64,000 bases of DNA, taken from the NCBI GenBank assembly GCA_964531325.1, contig CAZHCW010000003.1, positions 1 to 64,000 on the forward strand. Reading direction: 5' to 3'. Position numbers and translations under genes: made by a program. Source of the DNA: UTCHB3 sp964531325 (GTDB lineage: Bacteria; Bacteroidota; Ignavibacteria; Ignavibacteriales; Ignavibacteriaceae). Shown here in pieces: positions 9,514 to 17,617 of the stretch. Each line of letters begins with the position of its first letter. Positions within the stretch are counted from its first letter, which is position 1. Under the pieces are notes generated by a model. That model did no database searches. It was not told where the DNA came from and saw only the letters and a program-made list of their open reading frames with translations.

Positions 9514-9927
9514 TTAGTGACCCGTATCTTTTGATCGTATGCTTTCTTTGATCTTCTCAAGTATATCAACAATACTGTGTGTAAAATATTCGAGTCTGTA
9601 TTTTTTATTCTTGTCTAAATAAGAGTAAGGAAGGAGCAATATATAAAGATTGTATCCGGGTTTTATAAAATCGAAAATTTCTAATTTGTTTAGCCGGTAC
9701 GCCTCTCTCATCAGACGCTTTATTCTGTTCCTGAAAAAAGCCTTTCCGGCTCTTTTAGAAACAGCCACAGCGATTTTAACGCGTGGGAAAGTATCCGATT
9801 CAATAACTTTATATATCGCCCTTACTCTCTTGTCGGAAGATGTTATCTTCTTACCCGAGTTATAAATTTCTTCAAAGGATTTTTTTCCTTTTATTCTTTC
9901 TCTTTTGTTTAGAGAAAGTTTACTCAA
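9514..9927 (-). CDS. rnpA: Ribonuclease P protein component
   Basis: A 137-residue basic protein that binds the RNase P RNA and helps it cleave 5' leaders from pre-tRNAs. The signature RNRIKRLMREAYR is present, with an upstream FEEIYNSGKK strand. It starts at TTG (9927), whose TTGA overlaps the TGA stop of rpmH, giving the classical rpmH-rnpA coupling. The C terminus extends past the core by about 20 residues (IKESIRSKDTGH) and is not conserved. Confidence 0.95.
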   Translation of the reverse strand: MSKLSLNKRERIKGKKSFEEIYNSGKKITSSDKRVRAIYKVIESDTFPRVKIAVAVSKRAGKAFFRNRIKRLMREAYRLNKLEIFDFIKPGYNLYILLLPYSYLDKNKKYRLEYFTHSIVDILEKIKESIRSKDTGH

Positions 9928-10076
9928 AATCTTGACTCGTCACTAACTGTAAGTTTATGTCTTCCTTTTTTACGGCGGCTTGCCAACACTTTTCTTCCGC
10001 CAACACTGCTCATTCTTTCTCTGAAACCGTGTTTATTTCTTCTTTTCCTGTTACTTGGCTGGAAAGTTCTTTTCAT
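9924..10076 (-). CDS. rpmH: 50S ribosomal protein L34
   Basis: A 50-residue gene readable on the minus strand as MKRTFQPSNRKRRNKHGF, continuing with RERMSSVGGRKVLASRRKKG and ending DESRF. This is the invariant L34 pattern (MKRTFQPS, KHGFRxRM, GRxVLxxRRxKGR). AGGAG lies eight bases before the ATG. L34 is a small structural protein of the large ribosomal subunit. The gene is transcribed away from the origin and is coupled to rnpA. Confidence 0.98.
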   Translation of the reverse strand: MKRTFQPSNRKRRNKHGFRERMSSVGGRKVLASRRKKGRHKLTVSDESRF

Positions 10077-10199
10077 TCCTGAAACTCCTTTTCATTAAAG
10101 ACTACAAAAGTACCACTTTTAGAGAAAATACGCAAGACTTTTATTTTACATTTTTATTAAATTTAACTTGCTTGGTATTACCTTTATCGGATAAATTTC

Positions 10200-10461
10200 A
10201 GTGTTGAAATTATGAAAGCATTTTGTGGATAACTTGTGGATAACTTTTCCGTGTGAAAAAGTTTCACAGGTGTTTCACACTGTTCCACAACTTATGAACA
10301 AGTGTAATTGTTGAACAGTGTAAGGAAAGACACTCCAACCCTTTGTTTTATATAAAGTTAAACACATTTACACATTGTTGAGTAATTGTGGATAACTTAC
10401 ATAATAAGATTAAACGAATTTACTAACCCTCTGAAAAAAAAGTACTTATATTTGTGGATAA
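10200..10461. other. oriC: Chromosomal replication origin (oriC), upstream part, with DnaA boxes
   Basis: The rpmH-dnaA intergenic region holds four exact consensus DnaA boxes (TTATCCACA, here read as TGTGGATAA) at 10224-10232, 10235-10243, 10387-10395 and 10453-10461. The first two sit in direct orientation with an 11-base period. Between them is a repeat-rich stretch (GTGTGAAAAAGTTTCACAGGTG, TTTCACAC, GTTCCACAAC, 10250-10300) with degenerate boxes and inverted repeats. AT-rich sequence at 10140-10200 could serve as an unwinding element. Genes diverge from this region (rpmH leftward, dnaA rightward), as is usual at oriC. Confidence 0.9.
10448..10461 (+). promoter_or_regulatory. Candidate dnaA promoter -7 element overlapping a DnaA box
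   Basis: TATATTTG at 10448-10455 matches the Bacteroidota -7 consensus TAnnTTTG. It overlaps the DnaA box TGTGGATAA at 10453-10461, and the dnaA ATG follows at 10465. No clear -33 TTTG was seen, and no Shine-Dalgarno other than the GGA in the box. Confidence 0.5.
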
Positions 10462-10464
10462 CTC

Positions 10465-11877
10465 ATGATTAATTCTCAAAATCTCGCTCACAGCACCCAA
10501 AAGGACGCTGATTCTGTCTGGAGAGAATGCCTGGAACATATTAGACCCCTGGTCCCGGTGATGACTTTCAACACCTGGTTCCTTCCCATTAAACCAATTG
10601 GTTTAAAAGGGGACTCTTTGACAATACAACTGCCCAACAACTTCTTCTACGAATGGATCGCAGAAAGATATAATACCCACATGACTAAAAGCATTAAAGA
10701 TGTGATGGGTATAAATGGTAAAATTGAATATATAGTTGTAAACGAAGATGTTTCCGAGATGGAGGAACCCGTTCCACAATCAGTTCCCCGAATTATGGTT
10801 GATCCCGCTTCACTTACCGATACTGAAGAAGAGTTTGAATTTTTTGAGACAAACATCAACAACAAATATACATTTGATACCTTCATAAAAGGGGAGTCGA
10901 ACCAGCTTGCCAGGGCTGCCGCATATGCAATAAGCGAAAACCCGGGTGGAACTTCATTTAACCCTCTGTTTATCTATGGTGGAGTGGGTCTCGGTAAAAC
11001 TCACCTCATTCATGCAATCGGTAATGCCGTGATGAAGAATAACCGTGCTAAAAAAGTACATTATATCTCGGCTGACCGTTTTACAGTAAAATTTGTTGAT
11101 GCAATCCAGGAAAACAAAAAACAACAGTTTACCGCACTTTTTCAAAAACTTGATGTATTGATTATTGATGATATTCAGTTTCTTGCAGGTAAAGAAAAAA
11201 CGCTTGATGAGTTTTTTCTCATTTTTAACACTTTGCATCAATCAGGAAAACAGATAGTCCTTACAAGTGACCGACCGCCTAAAGAATTAAAAGGCATTAA
11301 CGAACGACTTATCTCAAGATTTAACTGGGGTCTTACAACCGACATCCAACCGCCCGATTTTGAAACCAGACTTGCGATCCTGAACAAAAAGGCTGAAAAC
11401 TACAGTATTAAACTGACAGGTGAGATGCTCGATTATATTGCTACTCACATCACATCCAATATCAGAGAATTAGAGGGAGTGCTCTTAAAACTTCTGGCTA
11501 AAATCTCTTTTGGACCAAATGAACTTAGTTTTGATCTCATAAAAAAAGTAGTTCGGGATATTTCAACCACTAAAAAAGTTAATATTGGCATTGATGTAAT
11601 AACAAAGGTGGTTTGTGAACACATGAAAGTTGATGAGAAAAAAATTCGTGACAAAACAAGAAAAAAAGAGATTGCAGAAGCCCGACAAATTTCGATGTAT
11701 CTAAGTAAAATGATGACCAATTCTACTCTTAAGATGATTGGGCTCCACTTTGGAGGTAGAGATCACTCAACTGTTATTCATGCTGTTACCGAAATTGAAA
11801 ACCAGATAAATACCAACTCACGATTTAAAGATCAGGTTGACGAAATAAAAAACAAGGTCGAATTATTGTGTTCATAA
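10465..11877 (+). CDS. dnaA: Chromosomal replication initiator DnaA
   Basis: A 470-residue initiator ATPase. Domain I (about 1-90) begins with SVWRECLEHIRPLVP and mediates oligomerisation and helicase loading. A short linker follows. The AAA+ domain starts near YTFDTFIKGESNQLA; Walker A is GGVGLGKTH and Walker B is VLIIDDIQFLAGKE. The C-terminal helix-turn-helix carries the DnaA signature FGGRDHSTVIHAV, which reads DnaA boxes. It binds the boxes on both sides of its own gene and opens the duplex. The start at 10465 gives the normal N terminus; the box directly abutting it suggests autoregulation. Confidence 0.98.
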   Translation: MINSQNLAHSTQKDADSVWRECLEHIRPLVPVMTFNTWFLPIKPIGLKGDSLTIQLPNNFFYEWIAERYNTHMTKSIKDVMGINGKIEYIVVNEDVSEMEEPVPQSVPRIMVDPASLTDTEEEFEFFETNINNKYTFDTFIKGESNQLARAAAYAISENPGGTSFNPLFIYGGVGLGKTHLIHAIGNAVMKNNRAKKVHYISADRFTVKFVDAIQENKKQQFTALFQKLDVLIIDDIQFLAGKEKTLDEFFLIFNTLHQSGKQIVLTSDRPPKELKGINERLISRFNWGLTTDIQPPDFETRLAILNKKAENYSIKLTGEMLDYIATHITSNIRELEGVLLKLLAKISFGPNELSFDLIKKVVRDISTTKKVNIGIDVITKVVCEHMKVDEKKIRDKTRKKEIAEARQISMYLSKMMTNSTLKMIGLHFGGRDHSTVIHAVTEIENQINTNSRFKDQVDEIKNKVELLCS

Positions 11878-11888
11878 CTTGTTACTTA

Positions 11889-12125
11889 ACTGTGGATAAC
11901 CCGGATTTATCTTGTTGATAAGTATTAGATATACACACAATGTTGGTAACATGATTTCAGGGTAATAATTATCAACGATTTTAGCGTCTTAACTTCACAT
12001 ACTATCTTGCATAAATATATGGAGTTAAGGAAGTTATCCACATATCAACACGAATACATATATATCATATATTTAAATAAATACTATATATATTATTTAG
12101 CGTGTTAACAATTTATTAATATAAC
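11889..12125. other. oriC: Downstream part of the origin region: DnaA boxes and AT-rich stretch
   Basis: After dnaA there are two further exact boxes in opposite orientations, TGTGGATAA at 11891-11899 and TTATCCACA at 12034-12042, plus degenerate TTATCAAC-like sites (about 11912 and 11968). From 12050 to 12125 the sequence is almost pure A/T with TATATAT runs, a strong candidate for the DNA unwinding element. Boxes on both sides of dnaA suggest a bipartite origin. Confidence 0.75.
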
Positions 12126-12154
12126 GCTTTTTCTATGCAGAAATAATTAAACCG

Positions 12155-12162
12155 TATATTTG
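12155..12162 (+). promoter_or_regulatory. Candidate Bacteroidota-type promoter of the phosphate transport pair
   Basis: TATATTTG matches TAnnTTTG and lies 25 bases before the PhoU-like start at 12187. A T-rich CTTTTTCT at about 12127-12134 is at a plausible -33 distance but lacks the full TTTG. Confidence 0.45.
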
Positions 12163-12186
12163 CAACGAAAAAAAACAGGAATAGTA

Positions 12187-12807
12187 ATGTTTAAGAAGTT
12201 TTTACCAAAGGAAGAATCATATTTTGAAGATTTTCAAGAGATGATGAGAATTACAGTTGAGATGGGTAAAATATCAAGAGATTTTTATTCGTCAGAAGTA
12301 TATGATACAGAGATATTTAAACAAATAAAACCCCACGAAAAAGCTTGTGACGAAATTGCTTCTGCTGCAATTAAACGACTTAACGATACATTTATAACCC
12401 CTTTCGATCGTGAAGACATTTTCACTCTTATAAAAAAAATAAACGACATCAGCGCCATTCTACTCGCCTCAACCATCAGAGTGAATACATTTAATATTCA
12501 TAAAAAAGTTACCGGTGCCGGCGAAATGGCAGACATTGTTTATAATCAAACCATTATATTAAAAGATATTTTAGATAAATTGGACAAATATGGTGATGAT
12601 TATACCCAATTGACCGAGATAAGAAAATTAGAATCAGAAGCGGATAAAATTTATAGAGATTCGTTAAAACAACTCTTCCAGGATGATAATGCAAATGCTC
12701 TTGAGGTTATTAAAAATAAGGAAATATTAGATCAACTTGAGAAAGCTGCAGACAAATGTCAAACTTGTGTGAATGTGATACAATCAATTCTTATCAAGAA
12801 TTCCTGA
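12187..12807 (+). CDS. PhoU-like (DUF47/TIGR00153) phosphate transport accessory protein
   Basis: A 206-residue all-helical protein of the DUF47 family, which resembles PhoU. It begins MFKKFLPKEESYFEDF, typical of the family. Conserved helical segments include EKACDEIASAAIKRLNDTFITPFDREDIF and IRKLESEADKIYRDSL. Family members sit next to Pit-type phosphate permeases and are thought to modulate them. The start at 12187 was chosen for AGGA seven bases upstream; an in-frame ATG at 12160 would overlap the putative -7 promoter element. It is 33 bases upstream of the Pit permease, in one operon. Confidence 0.9.
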   Translation: MFKKFLPKEESYFEDFQEMMRITVEMGKISRDFYSSEVYDTEIFKQIKPHEKACDEIASAAIKRLNDTFITPFDREDIFTLIKKINDISAILLASTIRVNTFNIHKKVTGAGEMADIVYNQTIILKDILDKLDKYGDDYTQLTEIRKLESEADKIYRDSLKQLFQDDNANALEVIKNKEILDQLEKAADKCQTCVNVIQSILIKNS

Positions 12808-12840
12808 CTTTAACAATCTGACTTTTTAAGGAAAAATCCG

Positions 12841-13836
12841 GTGGATTATACACTATTCTCCCTAATATTTATAATATTCCTTGCATTGGCATTTGATTTT
12901 ATAAACGGTTTTCATGATGCCGCCAACTCGATAGCCACGGTTGTTTCTACCAGAGTTCTATCTCCAAAATATGCGGTTATTTGGGCAGCCTTCTTTAATT
13001 TTATAGCATTTCTCGTCCTCGGTCTTCATGTGGCAAACACAATCGGAAAAGGAATAATAGAGCCACATGTTGTAGATTTAACAGTAATTGGAAGCGGTTT
13101 AACGGCAGCAATTATATGGAACCTCGCCACCTGGTGGTTCGGAATTCCATCAAGTTCATCGCATACAATGATTGGCGGGTTGGTAGGAGCTGCAATCACT
13201 AAAGCGGGATTTGCAGCCGTTTTTGCATCATCCGTTATCAAAATTATAGTTTTTATTTTTGTTGCGCCGATGATAGGAATTTTTGTAGCCTATTTTTTCT
13301 CTTTATTGGTTTTATACATTTGTAGAAATTTTGCTCCAAGAAAAGTGGATAAAGTTTTTAGAAAACTTCAACTTTTATCATCAGCAGCCTACAGTTTGGG
13401 CCATGGTTCAAACGATGCCCAAAAAATGATGGGGGTAATTTTTATGGCTCTAACAACAACGGGTTATTTGGGTCATCATGAAGAAATTCCTTTGTGGGTT
13501 GTGCTCGCCTGTCATGCAGCTATTGCGCTTGGAACATTGTCGGGGGGGTGGAGAATTGTGAAAACAATGGGACAAAAAATAACAAAACTTCGTCCTTTTG
13601 AAGGTTTTACCGCTGAAACCGCAGGTGCTTTAACCCTTTTCGGTACTGCTCTATTGGGTATTCCTGTAAGTACTACCCACACTATTACCGGCTCAATAAT
13701 AGGATCAGGAATAACTAAAAGATTAAGTGCAGTTAAATGGCAGGTAACCTACGATCTTATTCTCGCTTGGGTGCTTACAATTCCCGTTACTGCTATTATT
13801 GCTGCAGTTATCTATTTTGTTTTTAATTTGTTTTAA
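12841..13836 (+). CDS. pit: Low-affinity inorganic phosphate transporter, Pit family
   Basis: A 331-residue inner-membrane permease with about nine to ten hydrophobic helices. The two inverted-repeat signatures of the Pit/PiT family are present: GFHDAANSIATVVSTR near residue 23 and SLGHGSNDAQKMMGV near residue 184. Further conserved parts are IPSSSSHTMIGGLVGAA and VSTTHTITGSIIGSG. It imports phosphate, probably as a metal-phosphate complex, driven by the proton gradient. Translation starts at GTG (12841), with AAGGA eight bases upstream. The upstream PhoU-like gene is the likely regulator. Confidence 0.95.
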   Translation: MDYTLFSLIFIIFLALAFDFINGFHDAANSIATVVSTRVLSPKYAVIWAAFFNFIAFLVLGLHVANTIGKGIIEPHVVDLTVIGSGLTAAIIWNLATWWFGIPSSSSHTMIGGLVGAAITKAGFAAVFASSVIKIIVFIFVAPMIGIFVAYFFSLLVLYICRNFAPRKVDKVFRKLQLLSSAAYSLGHGSNDAQKMMGVIFMALTTTGYLGHHEEIPLWVVLACHAAIALGTLSGGWRIVKTMGQKITKLRPFEGFTAETAGALTLFGTALLGIPVSTTHTITGSIIGSGITKRLSAVKWQVTYDLILAWVLTIPVTAIIAAVIYFVFNLF

Positions 13837-13844
13837 TTTTCCAA

Positions 13845-13882
13845 TGGGAAGAGATATTGAAAAAATCAATACACTCTTCCCA
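13845..13882. terminator. Hairpin between convergent pit and sppA
   Basis: A nine-base-pair perfect stem TGGGAAGAG/CTCTTCCCA, extended inside by TATTG/CAATA, lies between the stops of pit (13836) and sppA (13905). A clear T-run is missing on both strands, so termination is probable rather than certain. Confidence 0.6.
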
Positions 13883-13904
13883 CCGGAAAAATATTGAGAA
13901 AAAA

Positions 13905-16307
13905 TTATTTAGTTAAATCCATAAATTCGTCGGGTAATACAAACAGAGGTAAACCGTTAAATTCAAGTCTTAGGTTTATATCCTTCATTAACTCACTGCT
14001 CTCGATCGACGGAATTTTTGGAATTCCCAAAAGCGAGCCAAAATCGAAAAGTGGTTGATCAGGATATTCAACTATTTCATAAGTTTCCAATCCTGCTTTT
14101 TTAGCAGCAATTTTTATAGCATCGTTTAAACCACCCAGAACATCAACCAGCCCATTGTTTAAGCCATCAGTTCCTGACCAAACTCTTCCCTGAGCGATGG
14201 CTTCTATTTCGTCAACACTTCTTTTTCTACCCGTTGCAACCTTACCTTTAAATGATTCATACTCACTTATAAAAAACTCTTTTACGGCGTTTTTTTCCTC
14301 CTCTGTCATATTACGATGAGGGATTGTGATTCCGAGTAAAGGGATAGTGATGCCGGTGAAAAGATCAGCTCTGTCACCTTTAGAAACCTGATCTGCGGTA
14401 AGACCCGTCCAATCAGAAAGCCCTTTGTTATAATACCATCCACCTATAACACCAATCGAGCCTGTGATGGTATTGGGTGCTGCCAGGATAGTGTCTGCAT
14501 ACATCGAGAGCCAATATCCCCCCGAAGCTGCAACAGAGCCCTGTGAAACGATAACCGGTTTATGTTTTGCATATTTTCTTAAACCTTCTGCTATATAATC
14601 AGAAGCTTTTCCATCACCACCGGGTGAATCCACTCTTAGAACTATTGCTTTAATATCGTTATTTGAAGCAGCAGCCCTTACATCATTGATGAGTTTGCGA
14701 GCAGTTATTCCATCATCCATCGCACAGGCACCAATCGCATAAATGACAGCGATTTTATTCTTTTTACCCCAAAGGTTATCTTCCGGGAGAAGTTTTTTAC
14801 TGCTTGAAGCCAGGCTCTTAAGTGAAATAGAAGAATTAACAAGACTCTCAAATATTTTTTCAAGGTCGTCATATCTGGCTATAGTGTCAACCAATCCCCA
14901 TTTAAGAGCGTCCTTTGAACTGATCAACACTTTGTTATTCACGATATCATCAAAAGATGAAGCAAGACCCGGGCGGGATGCCAGAATATCACTTTTAGCA
15001 AGGTCAAAAAAGTCGTCCACAAGAGCTTGTCTTTGTTCTTTGTCAGCCTCACTCGCTTTATCTCTTGATAAGGTTTCCATAGCAGATTTGTATTTAAAGA
15101 ATCTCCATTCGTCGAAACCGATACCAAGTTTTTCAAGTGTCCCCTTCATGTAGGTTTTGCCGGCTGCATAACCGGGGAGTTGGATAGCAGAGACCGGATC
15201 CATAACAATTTTGTCGGCAACAGAAGCAAAATGGTAGAGGTCCATCCCACCACCATCAATGTAGATAACAACTTTTTTACCTGTTTTTTGTAATGATTTT
15301 AGTTGTTCTCTTAATTCCCAAAGCATTTCACGGTTTATATTACAACCGGACAGATTTAGAATTATTCCTTTATAACTGTCGTTGTTTTTAACATCTTCAA
15401 TGTTTTGAAGTGCATCAATCAGAGTGTTTGATCCATCAAAAAGTTTATATTTTTGATACTTAAGGCCTCCATACAAATTCTGAATGGCAACATTTGATTT
15501 TTGAAAAACGGAAAGGAAATTACGGTCCTGTGAGCCGATGCGGAGTCCATAAGTTTGTGATCCAATTTTTCCATCATCCCTAAGATTACTATGAGAAAAC
15601 AACGAAATACCACCAAGACCAATCTGTAAACCAGCGGACATTGTTTTATTTTCAAAATATCTAAAAACAGCACGAAGTCCGGGGAGAGGTTCAACGGCAA
15701 TTCCGGCTGCCCACCGATTTTTGATTGGATTGTTTTCAGACTGTAGTATATAATCAAAAAAACCGGAAACTTTTTCATCACCAAAAGGTCTTATAGCAGC
15801 TGAGAAAACACCTTCATTCATATCTTTTGACTGATGAAAAACTCCAAGAACTGAAAGTGATAAATATTTAACCGGTCGGGAAAATGCTCCTACCTGCCAA
15901 AAGTTATCCCTTGCAAAAAAAGACCTGTCACCATTTGACCAACCATATCCGGCACCAATTGCAAACCCCTCATTACCCATCGAGAGGTTTATGCCATAAT
16001 CGTTAACCCGTTTTCCACTTTCCCGTTCCTGATTAAAATAAAAACTGAATCCTTTTGATGCAGTTATAAAACCCCATCGTGAGAATTTGGAGTCTTCAAC
16101 GGGTGAAGTTCCAAAAATTGTAATATCATTTCCTTTAAATGCCGAAAGGAAAGCTGGATTATCATAACCATAGAGTCCATACCGCATCGCCCCCGCGGAA
16201 GTGGCTGAAATGTCAGTCCGGGAGAAGTATGATGAACCAACAGGCTGGGAGAAAACGGTAGATGTAGAGATGAAAGTAAAAACAATTAAGAATATTAAAC
16301 TTCTCAT
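13905..16307 (-). CDS. sppA: Signal peptide peptidase SppA with N-terminal barrel-like extension
   Basis: An 800-residue protein. Residues 1-21 are a signal peptide (ends VFSQ). Residues ~22-275 are glycine/aromatic-rich alternating strands (SRTDISATSAGAMRYGL, YGINLSMGNEGFAIGAG, GLQIGLGGISLFS) that look like an outer-membrane barrel segment. From ~285 a tandem 67K-type SppA follows, with the catalytic lysine in YKSAM (Lys407) and the serine in AASGGYW (Ser595). The SPGGDGKASD and ITGSIGVIGG segments are conserved. SppA normally degrades cleaved signal peptides at the inner membrane. The extension is unusual and may place this enzyme in the outer membrane. It is transcribed against its neighbours. 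Confidence 0.93.
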   Translation of the reverse strand: MRSLIFLIVFTFISTSTVFSQPVGSSYFSRTDISATSAGAMRYGLYGYDNPAFLSAFKGNDITIFGTSPVEDSKFSRWGFITASKGFSFYFNQERESGKRVNDYGINLSMGNEGFAIGAGYGWSNGDRSFFARDNFWQVGAFSRPVKYLSLSVLGVFHQSKDMNEGVFSAAIRPFGDEKVSGFFDYILQSENNPIKNRWAAGIAVEPLPGLRAVFRYFENKTMSAGLQIGLGGISLFSHSNLRDDGKIGSQTYGLRIGSQDRNFLSVFQKSNVAIQNLYGGLKYQKYKLFDGSNTLIDALQNIEDVKNNDSYKGIILNLSGCNINREMLWELREQLKSLQKTGKKVVIYIDGGGMDLYHFASVADKIVMDPVSAIQLPGYAAGKTYMKGTLEKLGIGFDEWRFFKYKSAMETLSRDKASEADKEQRQALVDDFFDLAKSDILASRPGLASSFDDIVNNKVLISSKDALKWGLVDTIARYDDLEKIFESLVNSSISLKSLASSSKKLLPEDNLWGKKNKIAVIYAIGACAMDDGITARKLINDVRAAASNNDIKAIVLRVDSPGGDGKASDYIAEGLRKYAKHKPVIVSQGSVAASGGYWLSMYADTILAAPNTITGSIGVIGGWYYNKGLSDWTGLTADQVSKGDRADLFTGITIPLLGITIPHRNMTEEEKNAVKEFFISEYESFKGKVATGRKRSVDEIEAIAQGRVWSGTDGLNNGLVDVLGGLNDAIKIAAKKAGLETYEIVEYPDQPLFDFGSLLGIPKIPSIESSELMKDINLRLEFNGLPLFVLPDEFMDLTK

Positions 16308-16530
16308 TTTTTTAACCTTGTAAATGGGAGATATTAAGCAGTAAATTTAGGAATTTAGAATAGAGAAACAAAGAGTTGGCAATAGTTTTCATCATCTATT
16401 AGACCCGTTTAAGTAAATCAAGAATTTTTATAATTTCCATTTTGGCTTTAAAGGAAAATATAAATCAGATGAATTGACTTTTATCGAAAAAAAAAATCAA
16501 TTATCTTGTTTTTTTGATAAGGAGTTCTTT

Positions 16531-16896
16531 ATGGTAAGATTTCAAAGAGCTGCAGATTTAATGATTCGAGGAGGATACTCATAGCCATTTGGAAAGAGTG
16601 CTTCAAGACTTGAATTAATTGGAATAAAACGATTGAGTCTCTCATCCCGGTCATACATCCCTGATCCCTGGTATTCCATCCTGGCCGGTACCGAAAGTTT
16701 TGTTGATGTTGATGGAAGTGATCAAACACAACTCAATATTGGTTTAGGATTTGGCACAAAAATTAGCAGCAGAGTAAAAATTGATATTTACGGTGCCATG
16801 CCACTATTAAAGAGGGATAACAATATTGATGGTTTAAAAAGAGCATTCACTCTCTCTGTGGGGGTTGGGTATCTGTTTAACAATTTTTTTTTGTAA
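16531..16896 (+). pseudogene. Remnant of an outer-membrane-barrel-like gene with in-frame amber stop
   Basis: An ATG at 16531 with a textbook AAGGAG six bases upstream opens a frame (MVRFQRAADLMIRGGYS) that meets TAG at 16582-16584. The same frame continues to 16896 as PFGKSASRLELIGIKRLSL and on through ILAGTESFVDVDG, LNIGLGFGTKISSRVKIDIYG and FTLSVGVGYLFNN. The last 70 residues look like the closing strands of an outer-membrane barrel. The piece is too short for a whole barrel and appears to have lost most of its middle and gained a stop. Restart at the downstream Met (16633) without a ribosome site is unlikely to make a functional protein. Confidence 0.55.
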
Positions 16897-17081
16897 AATA
16901 AAAATTATTGGGGGCTAATAGAAAATTATGCGGACTTGTAATTCAAATCGACCGGTTCAAAGTGAAAACTCAAAATATTGTAGCGAACAAGTTAGTGGTT
17001 TAATGATCAGTAAATAGTGTGTTTCATCTATCGTTGCAGATGTATTGGGTATATTCATGTACAATTGTTGAACAAAAATAA

Positions 17082-17617
17082 TTAAGAAACAGAAAAATTA
17101 GATATTTTCCGGATAGCCTGATCTTTTGTAATAATAAAGTAGTGTTTAATCCCCCAGATTTTTGCGTAAGGAAAAAACCGTGTTCTAAAAATATCATTTA
17201 AATGTTGAATGTTTGAAGTTTGTGCTTCTTCGCAGTTAATTATAACAACGAGTTTGATTTCAGTCGAATTTAGAGGAAAATCAGGGAAACAACTCGATAA
17301 ACTCTTATCTGCTAAGTTGTTTTAAATTTCAAAGCCAAAATCATTTGTAAACTATCCACTGCTTTTTTTAGAATGTCATAAACTCGTTTTTCATGCTTTT
17401 CCGGTTGAGTTAAGTCGGCTTTGCAAAAGTCCTTTAATTCTATTGCCCAAAATATCTTGTTACTAATGTCATGCCAACACACATCCATTTCCTTAAAATG
17501 GTTACCACTTAATTGTTGATATCCAGTACAATCCTGGAATCTGAACCAGTTTTGATCTGGAAAATTTAAAGTTATATTACTTTCGTTTAACAAAATAGCC
17601 CCAAATACTTGTTTCAA
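17082..17617 (-). pseudogene. PD-(D/E)XK nuclease-like partner of the adjacent ATPase, frameshifted
   Basis: The first 99 residues are read from 17617 and contain KEMDVCWHD (Glu43, Asp45) and AIELKDF (Glu60-x-Lys62), the spacing of a PD-(D/E)XK nuclease core. The frame then stops at TAG. Shifting by one base at the T4 run 17320-17323 (adding one A on the coding strand) opens a further 79 codons to TAA at 17082. This part reads NNLADKSLSSCFPDF, IKLVVIINCEE, FRTRFFPYAKIWGIKHYF and ends NFSVS. Restored length is about 178 residues. The gene starts with TTG directly after the ATPase stop, in the same frame, so the pair is coupled. A function as the nuclease effector of a two-gene defence system is inference. 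The frameshift may be real decay or an assembly error. Confidence 0.6.

Noticed and set aside
10250..10330. Possible small RNA in the oriC repeats
   Set aside because: Inverted TTTCACA/TGTGAAA words fit degenerate DnaA boxes or origin architecture better than an RNA gene, and no promoter or terminator pair is evident.
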